A stretch of 64,000 nucleotides of DNA, taken from positions 1,860,001 to 1,924,000 of the forward strand of contig NZ_FSRQ01000001.1 of NCBI RefSeq assembly GCF_900143185.1, written 5' to 3'. The stretch comes from Chryseobacterium scophthalmum. GTDB taxonomy: Bacteria > Bacteroidota > Bacteroidia > Flavobacteriales > Weeksellaceae. This document shows, piece by piece, positions 1 through 8,341 of this stretch; the first letter of the stretch is position 1, and every line of letters starts with the position of its first letter. The translations under genes were made by a program, and so were the position numbers. Below the pieces are notes generated by a model, which made no database searches, had not been told where the DNA came from, and saw only the letters and a list, made by a program, of their open reading frames with translations.

Positions 1-2
1 AG

Positions 3-827
3 TGGCTTGATGCAAGAGATTACATAAAAACAGATGATTCTTACAGAGACGGGAATGTCAACTGGCAAAAAACTGAGGAATTTATCTCAAATTTAAATCC
101 TGATATCTGCTATGTAACACAGGGTTTCATCGGTTCTGATGATAATAATTTTACTGTAACTTTAGGAAGAGAAGGTTCAGATTACTCAGGAGCAATTTTT
201 GCATATTGTCTTAATGCAACCGCAATGACTATCTGGAAAGACGTTCCGGGAGTAATGACAGGTGACCCGAGAATCTTTAAAGACGTTACGCTTTTATCTA
301 ATATCTCATACGAAGAGGCGATAGAAATGGCTTATTTTGGAGCGAGTGTAATCCACCCAAAAACATTGCAACCGCTTCAGCAAAAAAACATTCCTTTTTA
401 TGTGAAATCTTTTGTAGACCCTACAAAAGAAGGAACGAAAGTGGGTGTTTCTGAAAAAAACCAAAGCGAAGAATCTTATATTTTAAAAGACAATCAGACG
501 TTGCTTAAAATTTCTACGAGAGACTTCTCTTTCATCGCAGAAGACCACATGAGCTTAATTTTCAACAATTTAGCTAAATACAAAATCAAAGTTTCTTTGA
601 TGCAGAATTCTGCAATTTCATTGGCATTATGTCTTGAAGATAAATTCCTTAAAATTGAGGAACTGAATAATGAACTTCAGAAAATTTTCAAAACAGATGT
701 TATAAAAAATGTATCTTTATTTACTGTAAGAAATGCAAAAATGGAGAACATTGATAAATTTTACCAAGAAAAAAGTGTATTATTGGAACAGATTTCTAAG
801 AATACGCTTCAAATGGTAACACTATAA
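3..827 (+). CDS. Aspartate kinase, 3' part (5' end outside window)
   Basis: Phosphorylates aspartate in the first step of the lysine, threonine, methionine and diaminopimelate pathways. The reading frame is open from base 3, so the first ATG at 225 is internal and 274 residues of the C-terminal part are visible. The kinase end shows TLGREGSDYSG and KDVPGVMTGDPR, both typical of aspartokinases, followed by the YEEAIEMAYFGASVIHPK block. From about base 480 the protein continues into the ACT-type regulatory region (ILKDNQTLLKISTRDFSF). It stops after the ACT region with no homoserine dehydrogenase domain, so it is the monofunctional type. The next gene starts 24 bases later and is probably co-transcribed. 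Which aspartokinase isoform it is cannot be settled without the N-terminus. Confidence 0.93.
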   Translation, partial: WLDARDYIKTDDSYRDGNVNWQKTEEFISNLNPDICYVTQGFIGSDDNNFTVTLGREGSDYSGAIFAYCLNATAMTIWKDVPGVMTGDPRIFKDVTLLSNISYEEAIEMAYFGASVIHPKTLQPLQQKNIPFYVKSFVDPTKEGTKVGVSEKNQSEESYILKDNQTLLKISTRDFSFIAEDHMSLIFNNLAKYKIKVSLMQNSAISLALCLEDKFLKIEELNNELQKIFKTDVIKNVSLFTVRNAKMENIDKFYQEKSVLLEQISKNTLQMVTL

Positions 828-850
828 AAACTAACTCGGACTAAACACAC

Positions 851-2692
851 ATGAGCTTAATATCGAAAAATGATTTAATCAAGGCTTCCGGCTTGCATAA
901 AATAGGGTTCCTAAAAAACCCTGTGGCATCTGCTGTTATGAGCATTGCAAAAATAAATGAAGTCAACAGACTTTATGATAAGCTGAAAGACAAAGAGGGT
1001 AAAGATTTTTTCGATTCTTTCGTAAGAGAAAGAAATTTGAGCTATGTAGCTTTTGAAGAAGACTTAGCAAAAATACCGAAAACGGGTCCTTTTATATTGG
1101 TTTCTAATCATCCTCTTGGTGCGATTGACGGAATTTTAATGTGTAAAATTCTTTCAGAAGTTCGTCCGGATTTTAAAGTAATGGGAAATTTTCTTTTAGA
1201 AAAAATAAAACCCATGGAACCGTTTGTGATTGCTGTAAATCCTTTTGAAGGAAGAAAGGAAATCAGAAACAGTGCAACCGGGATGCGGGAAACACTGAAG
1301 CATCTTGAAAATGGCGGCTGTGTAGGAATTTTTCCTGCAGGAGAAGTTTCAAATAAAAATAATCCTTACGGAGAAATTCTCGACAGAGAGTGGGAAAAAC
1401 CGGCTTTAAAGCTAATAAAAATGGCAAAAGTACCGGTTGTTCCTATGTATTTTCATGCTAAAAACAGTACTCTTTTTTATCAGGTAGCCAAGATTCACCC
1501 GAATTTACAGACCATTATGCTGCCTGCGGAAATGATGAATGACCGCGAAAAACCAATCCGTATCAGAATAGGAAAACCTATCACGGTAAAGGTAATGGAT
1601 GAGATGGAAAATATTGAGGAATTGGGAGAGTTTCTGAAACGTAAGGTTTACATGATGAAATCTTATTATGAAAAACGAAAATCTCTCGCGCAGGCTATTA
1701 ATCTCAAGAATTTATATGTAAAATTCCCTTTATTAAGAGAAGAAAACATTGTACAGAATATCATTGATGAAACTCCGAAAGAGGATATTATAAAAGACAT
1801 CAATAAACTGAGAGGTACCGACAAAATGCTTTTCAGCAATGGTAATTATGAAATATATTTTACCCCTTACGAGCAGATTCCTTCTGTAATGAGGGAAATC
1901 GGAAGACAGAGAGAGCTTACCTTCCGTGCAGTGGGTGAAGGAAGTAACCTTCCGTTTGATCTTGATGAATACGACAAACATTATCATCATTTATTTTTGT
2001 GGGATAATGCCGCAGAAAAACTTGCAGGAGCCTATAGAATGGCTTTAGGAAGAGATGTGATGAAAAAGTTTGGAATCAAAGGTTTTTACACGAGTTCTCT
2101 TTTTGAGTTTGAACAAGACATTCATCCGTTTTTCAAGAAAGTAATTGAAATGGGACGTGCTTATATCTGTGAAGAATATCAGCAAAAACCACTTCCTCTA
2201 TTCCTTTTGTGGCGTGGAATTGTACATGTTTGCTTAAGAAATCCTGATCATAAATTCCTGATGGGAGGTGTAAGTATTTCTAATAAATTTTCAGAATTTT
2301 CTAAATCTTTGATGATTGAGTTTATGCGTTCGAACTATTATGACTCTGCTGTAGCTCAATACATTACCCCAAGAAATGATTTTAAAGTAAAGCTTAGAGA
2401 TCGTGATAAACATCTTTTTTTAGATGAAATGGAATCTGATTTAAATAAATTAGATAAAATCATTGATGATCTTGAGCCTGAATTGAGAATGCCGGTTTTG
2501 ATAAAAAAATACATCAAGCAAAATGCAAAAGTAATTGCCTTTAATGTTGATCCAAACTTTAATGATGCGATTGACGGATTGATGTATATTAGAATAAGTG
2601 ATCTTCCTGAAAGCACGATTAAGCCTGTTTTAGAGGAAATGAGTGAGCAAATAAGAAAAGAACAGGAAAATAATCAGACTGAAAATCAGTAG
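851..2692 (+). CDS. OlsF-like bifunctional acyltransferase (PlsC domain + GNAT-like N-acyltransferase domain)
   Basis: Predicted to make an amino-acid-containing membrane lipid (ornithine or glycine lipid type). Two modules are visible in 613 residues. Residues about 75-270 are a PlsC-like O-acyltransferase with the block NHPLGAIDG (H87, D93), the variant seen in OlsA-like enzymes. Residues about 320-510 look like the OlsB-type N-acyltransferase, with RQRELTFRAVGEG and a MGRAYICEEYQ block. Fusion of the two activities is known for OlsF proteins, including from Flavobacterium. The tail after residue 520 is charged. Function is assigned from architecture; the amino-acid substrate is not visible in the sequence. 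It follows the aspartate kinase by 24 bases, with no obvious metabolic link. Confidence 0.8.
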   Translation: MSLISKNDLIKASGLHKIGFLKNPVASAVMSIAKINEVNRLYDKLKDKEGKDFFDSFVRERNLSYVAFEEDLAKIPKTGPFILVSNHPLGAIDGILMCKILSEVRPDFKVMGNFLLEKIKPMEPFVIAVNPFEGRKEIRNSATGMRETLKHLENGGCVGIFPAGEVSNKNNPYGEILDREWEKPALKLIKMAKVPVVPMYFHAKNSTLFYQVAKIHPNLQTIMLPAEMMNDREKPIRIRIGKPITVKVMDEMENIEELGEFLKRKVYMMKSYYEKRKSLAQAINLKNLYVKFPLLREENIVQNIIDETPKEDIIKDINKLRGTDKMLFSNGNYEIYFTPYEQIPSVMREIGRQRELTFRAVGEGSNLPFDLDEYDKHYHHLFLWDNAAEKLAGAYRMALGRDVMKKFGIKGFYTSSLFEFEQDIHPFFKKVIEMGRAYICEEYQQKPLPLFLLWRGIVHVCLRNPDHKFLMGGVSISNKFSEFSKSLMIEFMRSNYYDSAVAQYITPRNDFKVKLRDRDKHLFLDEMESDLNKLDKIIDDLEPELRMPVLIKKYIKQNAKVIAFNVDPNFNDAIDGLMYIRISDLPESTIKPVLEEMSEQIRKEQENNQTENQ

Positions 2693-2726
2693 GTTTTAAT
2701 TTATTGGCAAAAAAGTTTAATTAATA

Positions 2727-2758
2727 TTTGCTTCATATGCCAAAACTTCCTACTTTTG
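2727..2758 (+). promoter_or_regulatory. Bacteroidetes-type promoter of first tRNA-Phe
   Basis: TTTG at 2727-2730, a 20-base spacer, then TACTTTTG at 2751-2758, matching the Bacteroidetes primary sigma consensus (TTTG, about 19-21 bases, TAnnTTTG). It lies 26 bases before the tRNA, and the second tRNA has the same arrangement. Confidence 0.75.
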
Positions 2759-2784
2759 CATCACTTTAAAACAACGAAGTAATT

Positions 2785-2857
2785 GGTTTCTTAGCTCAGT
2801 TGGTAGAGCAATGGATTGAAAATCCATGTGTCCCTGGTTCGATTCCTGGAGAAACCA
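2785..2857 (+). tRNA. tRNA-Phe (GAA), copy 1
   Basis: The 73-base cloverleaf is visible: acceptor GGTTTCT pairs with AGAAACC, the D arm contains AGCTCAGTTGGTAGAGC, the anticodon stem ATGGA/TCCAT encloses loop TTGAAAA with anticodon GAA, and the T loop is TTCGATT. The T stem has a central T-T mismatch. Discriminator base is A; CCA is not encoded. Confidence 0.97.
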
Positions 2858-2860
2858 CTT

Positions 2861-2889
2861 AAACCGCCTTTCATTAGGCGGTTTTCTTT
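2861..2889 (+). terminator. Rho-independent terminator of tRNA-Phe copy 1
   Basis: Stem AAACCGCC (2861-2868) / GGCGGTTT (2877-2884) with an 8-base loop, followed by a T-rich tail. It starts four bases after the tRNA. Confidence 0.85.
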
Positions 2890-2909
2890 TCAAAACTGTT
2901 TAAAGTAAA

Positions 2910-2941
2910 TTTGCAGATTATAATATTTATTATTACATTTG
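2910..2941 (+). promoter_or_regulatory. Bacteroidetes-type promoter of second tRNA-Phe
   Basis: TTTG at 2910-2913, a 20-base spacer and TACATTTG at 2934-2941. The spacing is identical to the promoter of the first copy, so the two tRNAs are separate transcription units. Confidence 0.75.
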
Positions 2942-2973
2942 CACCACTTCAAAAATGAAGTATAAAACCAAAT

Positions 2974-3046
2974 GGTTTCTTAGCTCAGTTGGTAGAGCAA
3001 TGGATTGAAAATCCATGTGTCCCTGGTTCGATTCCTGGAGAAACCA
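2974..3046 (+). tRNA. tRNA-Phe (GAA), copy 2
   Basis: Identical over all 73 bases to the copy at 2785-2857, including the anticodon loop TTGAAAA and the T-T mismatch in the T stem. It has its own promoter and terminator, so it is a tandem duplication of a complete unit rather than a polycistronic tRNA array. Confidence 0.97.
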
Positions 3047-3049
3047 CTT

Positions 3050-3077
3050 AAACCGCCTTTTTTAGGGCGGTTTTTTT
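3050..3077 (+). terminator. Rho-independent terminator of tRNA-Phe copy 2
   Basis: Stem AAACCGCC (3050-3057) / GGCGGTTT (3066-3073) with an extended T run. The stem is the same as in the copy 1 terminator; the loop differs. Confidence 0.85.
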
Positions 3078-3158
3078 GTTTACTCTATTTTGGGAAAGTT
3101 TCGTTATTCATATAAAATCAAAATTAAGTATCTTCGCTTCTTTAAATTTATAATTAGA

Positions 3159-4337
3159 ATGAAAAATATTATCTCCGGATTATTTATTTTTATCAATATT
3201 TTTATTTTGGCTCAGGAAGAAGGAATTAAATTTGACCAGAGTAATTTTAAAGACCTTCTTGCTAAAGCAAAAAAAGAAAAAAAACTTGTATTTATAGATG
3301 CTTACGCAGTTTGGTGTGGTCCGTGCAAAATGATGGACAAAAATGTTTTCACACAAAAATCGGTAGGAGATTATTTCAATAAAAACTTTGTGAGCTCAAG
3401 AATCGACATGGAAAAAGGCGAAGGAAGAGAAATTGCCCAAAAATTTTCGGTGCGCTCCTATCCTACTTTTCTTTTTTTAAATGGAGACGGAGACTTGGTC
3501 TCTCAAAATTACGGCTACATGGAACCAAGCCTTTTTCTTTCTATGGCACAAGATGTAAATGCCGTAAATTCTAAAGAAGGTTCATCTAAAGAAAGATTTG
3601 CTAAAGGTGAAAAGAGCCCGGAATTTCTAATTAATATTATGAAGCTTCATTCAAATTCAGATTATGAGTTTGCCAGAAAAGCTTCTGAAAGATATTTTGA
3701 AAACAAGCCAAAAAATGAAGAGTTTACAAAAGATGACGCAGGATTTTTATTCTATTTCCTTAAATCTTCTGAAGATCCAAATTATAAAACCTTTGTTACT
3801 AGAAAAACTGAAATTCTAAAGTTTCTACCTGAAGAAAATTATAATGAATTTAACAACCAACTTGTATTAGGAAAAGTTGTTGAAGAATCTATTGACGAGA
3901 AAAGTAAAAAAATCAACGATGCCTATTTTCTGAAAACGGCAGAACCTTTGGTTGGAAAAGAAGCTGCTTTAACAAAACTTAATCAAACTAAACTGGCTTA
4001 CTACGAGCAAAATTCCAATTTCCCTGAGTATGAAAAAGTGGCTTTAGATTATTATAAAAACTCCGATACATTTGAACCGAATGAGCTTTTAAAAGCAGCA
4101 TGGATATTTTCAGATCATGTAAAGACACCCTCTTCTTTGAAAAAAGCTGCAGAATGGGCTGAAAAATCGGTTATGCGTGGTGAAACATCGGAGAACACTT
4201 ATATTTTAGCTAAAATTTACTTTAGTTTAGGAAGTAAAGATTTAGCTAAAAATTTTGCTGAGCAATCTAAAAATATTGCCAGTCAATCTGGTAAAGACGC
4301 AAGTTTAGCACAAGCATTATTAAATCAAATTAAATAA
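3159..4337 (+). CDS. Exported thioredoxin-fold protein
   Basis: Periplasmic protein with a thioredoxin domain. The frame opens earlier (GTG at 3090), but the ATG at 3159 gives a clean signal peptide (MKNIISGLFIFINIFILAQ), so it is preferred; 392 residues. The thioredoxin domain occupies about residues 25-150, with the redox motif WCGPCK (C53, C56) and the cis-Pro block VRSYPTFLFL. The remaining 240 residues are alpha-helical and repeat-like, with TPR-like pieces near the end (DLAKNFAEQSKNIASQSG). Likely a thiol:disulfide oxidoreductase or reductase-dependent chaperone; the partner is unknown. The next gene follows 10 bases downstream. Confidence 0.8.
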   Translation: MKNIISGLFIFINIFILAQEEGIKFDQSNFKDLLAKAKKEKKLVFIDAYAVWCGPCKMMDKNVFTQKSVGDYFNKNFVSSRIDMEKGEGREIAQKFSVRSYPTFLFLNGDGDLVSQNYGYMEPSLFLSMAQDVNAVNSKEGSSKERFAKGEKSPEFLINIMKLHSNSDYEFARKASERYFENKPKNEEFTKDDAGFLFYFLKSSEDPNYKTFVTRKTEILKFLPEENYNEFNNQLVLGKVVEESIDEKSKKINDAYFLKTAEPLVGKEAALTKLNQTKLAYYEQNSNFPEYEKVALDYYKNSDTFEPNELLKAAWIFSDHVKTPSSLKKAAEWAEKSVMRGETSENTYILAKIYFSLGSKDLAKNFAEQSKNIASQSGKDASLAQALLNQIK

Positions 4338-4347
4338 AATATACATT

Positions 4348-4998
4348 TTGAAGTATAAAATTTTTATAGTTGCATTAAGTTTATTTTCAGTAATAAATAT
4401 TAATGCACAGGAAAATCAGGCAGAAGAAATAAAATCTGAAACTGATAAAAAAGTATACCTAAAAGGAAATGCTTTATTTGTTCCTATCGGAATTATTAAC
4501 TTAGGTTTAGAGCATCAAATAAATCAAAAAATAACAGTACAAGGAGATGTTTTTATTTCTCCCTGGAAGTCATTTTCTGGTCATGAGCTACAATATTATT
4601 CTGCATCGATAGAAGGAAGATATTATTTCAGAGAAGCATTTGAGGGATGGTATTTAGGTGCAAACATTGGCGTATCTTCTTTTGTTTTACAGAAATGGAA
4701 TTACTGGAACGATGATCCATACCCAAGTAAAAATGAAGAAAATGTAATCTATACAAACTCAAATCTTTATCAAAAAGGATATTCTTTTTTAGCGGGAATC
4801 ACTGCAGGTTACCAGTTTAGACTGTCAGATAACTGGAGAATGGATTTATATGGTACTATAGGAACTTCACAGGACTTTTACAAAGGATATGACAGAGTAT
4901 CAGGAAAAAGATATGATGAAAAACCTTATGGTTACAACAGAAGCGGCGAAATAATTCCTTACAGAGGAGGAGTAATGATTTCTTACAGATTAAAATAA
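4348..4998 (+). CDS. DUF3575-like outer-membrane beta-barrel protein (TTG start)
   Basis: 216 residues beginning at a TTG codon, directly followed by a signal peptide (MKYKIFIVALSLFSVININA, then Q). The mature part has alternating aromatic beta strands (GNALFVPIGIINLGLEHQIN, SIEGRYYFREAFEGWYLGANIG, GITAGYQF) and ends in MISYRLK, the pattern of a small outer-membrane barrel. The layout resembles DUF3575 proteins of Bacteroidetes. Role unknown. It sits 10 bases after the thioredoxin-fold gene and 1 base before the next ORF, so the three form one operon. Confidence 0.72.
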   Translation: MKYKIFIVALSLFSVININAQENQAEEIKSETDKKVYLKGNALFVPIGIINLGLEHQINQKITVQGDVFISPWKSFSGHELQYYSASIEGRYYFREAFEGWYLGANIGVSSFVLQKWNYWNDDPYPSKNEENVIYTNSNLYQKGYSFLAGITAGYQFRLSDNWRMDLYGTIGTSQDFYKGYDRVSGKRYDEKPYGYNRSGEIIPYRGGVMISYRLK

Positions 4999-4999
4999 A

Positions 5000-5206
5000 A
5001 TGAAACTACTAGGAAGAAACCATATCATTATATCGGTTATTACATTTGCAATATTATTCCTGATGAATTACTTGGGAAATCATGAAGCCGATAAATTAGA
5101 ACGTGCGTTAATGACCGCTTTTGCAGGCGTTATCGGTTTATCAATCGGACTTTTTATTCTGAATAAAGGAAAGGATGATAAAAATCCGCCACAGAATTTT
5201 GATTGA
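5000..5206 (+). CDS. Small two-helix membrane protein, unknown function
   Basis: 68 residues with two hydrophobic helices at about 8-27 and 38-57, and a charged tail ending KGKDDKNPPQNFD. It starts one base after the stop of the preceding barrel gene, which suggests translational coupling. No family recognised. The operon ends at the hairpin at 5314-5350. Confidence 0.65.
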   Translation: MKLLGRNHIIISVITFAILFLMNYLGNHEADKLERALMTAFAGVIGLSIGLFILNKGKDDKNPPQNFD

Positions 5207-5313
5207 AAAATAGTGAATGGTCAAAGGTCAATCCGCGCTAATCTTGTGAATTTTAAAATGTATTTTAAGATTGACTAGCAAATCTACATAATTCATTAAC
5301 AAATAAATAGCAT

Positions 5314-5350
5314 AAAAAAGTCAACTGTAAAATTTACAGTTGACTTTTTT
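5314..5350. terminator. Bidirectional terminator between convergent genes
   Basis: Near-perfect palindrome: an A-run plus GTCAACTGTAAA, then TTTACAGTTGAC plus a T-run. A-run on one side and T-run on the other allow function on both strands. It closes the operon ending at 5206 and overlaps the stop of the minus-strand gene. Confidence 0.85.
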
Positions 5351-6608
5351 AATCTTGATAAACAATATATTTCTTTCTTATTTTTTCAAATTTCTCTAAA
5401 TCTGATTTCCAGGAAGATTTAATTTCTCTTTCAGATTTGCCCGAGACAATTTGTTTTCTCAGCTCATCGCTTCCTGCTAAAGTATCAAAGAAAAGATTTT
5501 TAAGGAAGAAATCTTGTTGAGGGTTTTTGTAATTTTTATACGCCTTGATCAACCATTCCAGATTGATTTCTTGCAAGTTTTTAGAATGATCTGAAAGATT
5601 TTCTCCATAGCATAACTTCCCATTCAGAAAAGGGTCTTTTGCTCCAAAATTTGGTTTTGGAGTAAACTGGTAAGGCAGATCTTTTGTCCATGGTGAACCA
5701 TACACCTGAAACGGAAGATCAGTTCCTCGTCCTACAGAAACTTGCGTTCCTTCAAAAAAACATAAGCTTGGGTATAAGTTAATTGATTTATCATTCGGTA
5801 AATTGGGCGAAGGCTTATCTAAAATTGCATAGCGCTTTTTCTTGTGATAATTCTTCATTTCAATCAAAGTATATTTTGCCTGAACTCCGTTTTTTAACCA
5901 TTTTTCACCGTTTACCATTTTTCCGTATTCACCGATGGTTAAACCGTACACAACAGGAACTTCATGCATCCCGACAAAGCTTTCCCATTTTTTCTTTAAA
6001 ACTGGTCCGTCAATATATCCGTCGTGAGGATTTGGTCGGTCCAGAACCATAATTTCTACATTATTTTCGGCTGCAGCTTCCATCAAATATGTTAAAGTTG
6101 AGATGTACGTATAAAATCTTACTCCAACATCCTGAATGTCGAAAACAACAACATCAATACCTTTTAATTGTTCCGGTTTTGGTTTTTTATTATTTCCGTA
6201 AAGAGAAACTATAGGAATTCCTGTCTTCACGTCTACTCCGTTTTTCACTTTTTCGCCTGCATCTGCATCTCCTCTGAAACCATGTTCAGGTGCAAAAATA
6301 GATTTGACATCGATTTTATTTTCAACTAAAAAATCAACAATACTTAAAGTATCTATCTTCATTGCTTTTGCACAACCTGTCGAAGGATCTTTTGCTGCAT
6401 TATAATATTTCACTCTTGTTACAAGCCCAGTCTGGTTGGTTACTACCGCAACTTTTTTATTTTTTAGAAGTCCAAGATATTTTTCCGGTTGGTCTGCACC
6501 GGTTTTAAAACCCTCTTTATTTGATGTCTGAGAATAATATTGACTGAATACTCCTAAAAAAATTAGGCAAATAAGAACTAATGTTTTAATTTTGAAATTT
6601 AAATTCAT
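5349..6608 (-). CDS. DUF1343 family protein, NamZ-like exo-beta-N-acetylmuramidase
   Basis: Exported protein likely removing N-acetylmuramic acid from the ends of peptidoglycan fragments, as described for NamZ (DUF1343). The start at 6608 (MNLNFKIKTLVLIC) is chosen because it begins a signal peptide ending near FSQYYSQ; the longer open frame to 6740 runs through the neighbouring gene. The mature protein shows family blocks: VAVVTNQTGLV, FAPEHGFRGDADAGEKV, VFDIQDVGVRFYTYISTL and ERPNPHDG-like DRPNPHDGYIDG. Length 419 residues is normal. Its start codon lies five bases from the divergent permease start. Confidence 0.85.
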   Translation of the reverse strand: MNLNFKIKTLVLICLIFLGVFSQYYSQTSNKEGFKTGADQPEKYLGLLKNKKVAVVTNQTGLVTRVKYYNAAKDPSTGCAKAMKIDTLSIVDFLVENKIDVKSIFAPEHGFRGDADAGEKVKNGVDVKTGIPIVSLYGNNKKPKPEQLKGIDVVVFDIQDVGVRFYTYISTLTYLMEAAAENNVEIMVLDRPNPHDGYIDGPVLKKKWESFVGMHEVPVVYGLTIGEYGKMVNGEKWLKNGVQAKYTLIEMKNYHKKKRYAILDKPSPNLPNDKSINLYPSLCFFEGTQVSVGRGTDLPFQVYGSPWTKDLPYQFTPKPNFGAKDPFLNGKLCYGENLSDHSKNLQEINLEWLIKAYKNYKNPQQDFFLKNLFFDTLAGSDELRKQIVSGKSEREIKSSWKSDLEKFEKIRKKYIVYQD

Positions 6609-6612
6609 AAGC

Positions 6613-7842
6613 TTGAAATTTCCATTATATTTCTCCCGAAAAATAGCGTTTTCCAAAGATAACAAAAATAACCTTTCTCGGGTTATCATCTTCATCGGCA
6701 GACTGTCTGTGGCTTTGGGAATTATCGTTTCGCTCATCACTGTTTCTACAGGATTGGGTTCAAAAAAAGCGATTAAAGAAAGACTGGGAGATTTCAGCGG
6801 TCATATTACGGTACGATCTACCAAATCAAATTCATCTTACAATACTTCAGTTCTAGATAATCAGGGATTAGATATTAAAAGTATTAAGGCATTTCCCGAT
6901 GTTGCTACAGTTCAGGGATATGCAATGGTAACCGGAATTATGCGTAACGAACATAGTTTTGCCGGAATTATTTTCAAAGGTGTCGGTAAAGATTTTGACA
7001 GTTTACGATTTAAAAAATTCCTGACTGCCGGAAAAACCCCCTTCTTAAATGGCGAAGGTTATAATAACGGCGTTGTTATTTCAGAAAAAATTGCCAATGA
7101 CCTTCATCTGAAAGTGAATGACAGCATCGTTACTGTTTTTTCAAAAGCTGATCAAAAACCAATTTACAGAAATTTTGAAGTCGTGGGAATTTACAAAACC
7201 GACATCAAGATGATTGATGATCAGTTTGTAGTAGGTGACATCAATCACGTAAGAAGAATTATGGATATGAAGCCTGATGAAATCGGGGGACTGGATGTAT
7301 TCTTTAAAAACATTAATAATATCGATGAAGATTTTCCGCAGGTTGAAAAATTTATCGGCTATAAAAATTACGCAGAAAAAGCAACTGATAAATATCCGCA
7401 AATCAATGACTGGATCGGGCTTTTCGACACCAATATCGGGATTATTATTTCGATTATGCTTTTGGTAGTAATCATCAACATCATTATGGTATTGCTGATT
7501 TTAATTATTGAAAGAACCAACTCGATTGGTTTGCTAAAAACTTTAGGCGCAACCAACGGACAGATTCGTGCGACTTTTATCAATTATACTTTGATTATTA
7601 TGGTTCCCGGACTTTTGTATGGAAACCTCATCGGTCTTGGACTTTTAATTACCCAAAAATACACAGGAATTATTAAATTAAATCCTGCCAATTATTACGT
7701 AAGCGTTGTTCCTGTAGACCTTAATCCGTGGATCATTATTTCTATTTCGGTAGGGATCTTAATTATTTCCGGAATGGCTTTGGTGATCCCAAGTTATCTG
7801 ATCAGTAAAATTTCTCCTGTAAAAGCGATTAAGTATAATTAG
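6613..7842 (+). CDS. ABC transporter permease, LolC/LolE (MacB/FtsX) family
   Basis: Inner-membrane permease of an ABC transporter of the lipoprotein-release type. 409 residues with the classic layout: one N-terminal helix (about 22-45), a large periplasmic domain (about 50-275), then three helices near 280-310, 325-350 and 375-400. The FtsX core is visible as IIERTNSIGLLKTLGATNGQIR. A TTG at 6613 gives MKFPLYFSRKIAFS, a usual N-terminus for this family; a TTG at 6592 would add seven residues and overlap the divergent gene. No ATPase gene is adjacent, which is common in Bacteroidetes. Which lipoproteins it serves is not visible. Confidence 0.85.
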   Translation: MKFPLYFSRKIAFSKDNKNNLSRVIIFIGRLSVALGIIVSLITVSTGLGSKKAIKERLGDFSGHITVRSTKSNSSYNTSVLDNQGLDIKSIKAFPDVATVQGYAMVTGIMRNEHSFAGIIFKGVGKDFDSLRFKKFLTAGKTPFLNGEGYNNGVVISEKIANDLHLKVNDSIVTVFSKADQKPIYRNFEVVGIYKTDIKMIDDQFVVGDINHVRRIMDMKPDEIGGLDVFFKNINNIDEDFPQVEKFIGYKNYAEKATDKYPQINDWIGLFDTNIGIIISIMLLVVIINIIMVLLILIIERTNSIGLLKTLGATNGQIRATFINYTLIIMVPGLLYGNLIGLGLLITQKYTGIIKLNPANYYVSVVPVDLNPWIIISISVGILIISGMALVIPSYLISKISPVKAIKYN

Positions 7843-7904
7843 TGAATTGTCAATTTAGCTTCGCTAGTGAATTGTGAATTATTAATTACAAATCTTGCTT
7901 TGTG

Positions 7905-8045
7905 TAAAGTTTGTCATTTCGTAGAAATCTAAGCTAATATTTTGCTATTCAACTGTTGAGATTCTTGCAGAATGACAAAGTAAGCGAATATTTGATATTA
8001 AATACTTTTGAGATTGCTTCGTCACTACGCTCCTCGCAATGACAA
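7905..8045. repeat. Composite intergenic repeat, copy 1
   Basis: Two modules: a short palindromic piece around GTCATTTCGTAGAAATCTA (about 7913-7931) and a second piece at 8010-8045, starting GAGATTGCTTCGTC and ending CTCCTCGCAATGACAA, whose ends ATTGC/GCAAT pair. Both modules recur in the intergenic region at 13185-13312. Confidence 0.7.
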
Positions 8046-8063
8046 ATAATTCTGATGGATACA

Positions 8064-8140
8064 AATATCGTAGCCCCGATTGCAGTGGAAATCCTTTTTT
8101 GAAAAAAAAGATTGCAACGGAAAGCGGGAAAAAGCTCCTA
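8064..8140. repeat. Structured intergenic element
   Basis: Within the 499-base gap 7843-8341. Between TAGCCCCGATTGCAGTGG and GCAACGGAAAGCGGG the sequence can fold: CCCG pairs with CGGG and a terminal stem CTTTTTT/AAAAAAG closes the hairpin. I recall similar sequences dispersed between genes of Flavobacteria, but this is memory, not a search. It could be a mobile repeat or a structured RNA. Confidence 0.5.
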
Positions 8141-8225
8141 ATTAAATTCGTGTGTAATAGCGTTGGAGAGTTTCGTCGAAATATTATTAATTCTTCATTT
8201 TTAATTATTAATTATCTGAAAACTG

Positions 8226-8233
8226 TATCTTTG
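8226..8233 (+). promoter_or_regulatory. Probable -7 box of the cysteine synthase/CBS-like gene
   Basis: TATCTTTG fits the Bacteroidetes -7 consensus TAnnTTTG. No clear TTTG is seen at the -33 position. A start near 8240 would leave a leader of about 100 bases before the ATG at 8342. Confidence 0.45.
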
Positions 8234-8341
8234 CCACGCAGAAAAAACATTTATGAAATCGCTGTGTAGGCTCTTAAATCACAGAAGCTCACGAAAATAA
8301 GCGATAACATATGACCTTTAAAAAGACAATAAAAGCTACAT

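Noticed and set aside
8039..8269. 76-codon open frame on the plus strand before the CBS-like gene
   Set aside because: It covers the palindromic repeat, the structured element and the likely promoter, and its protein has no normal composition.
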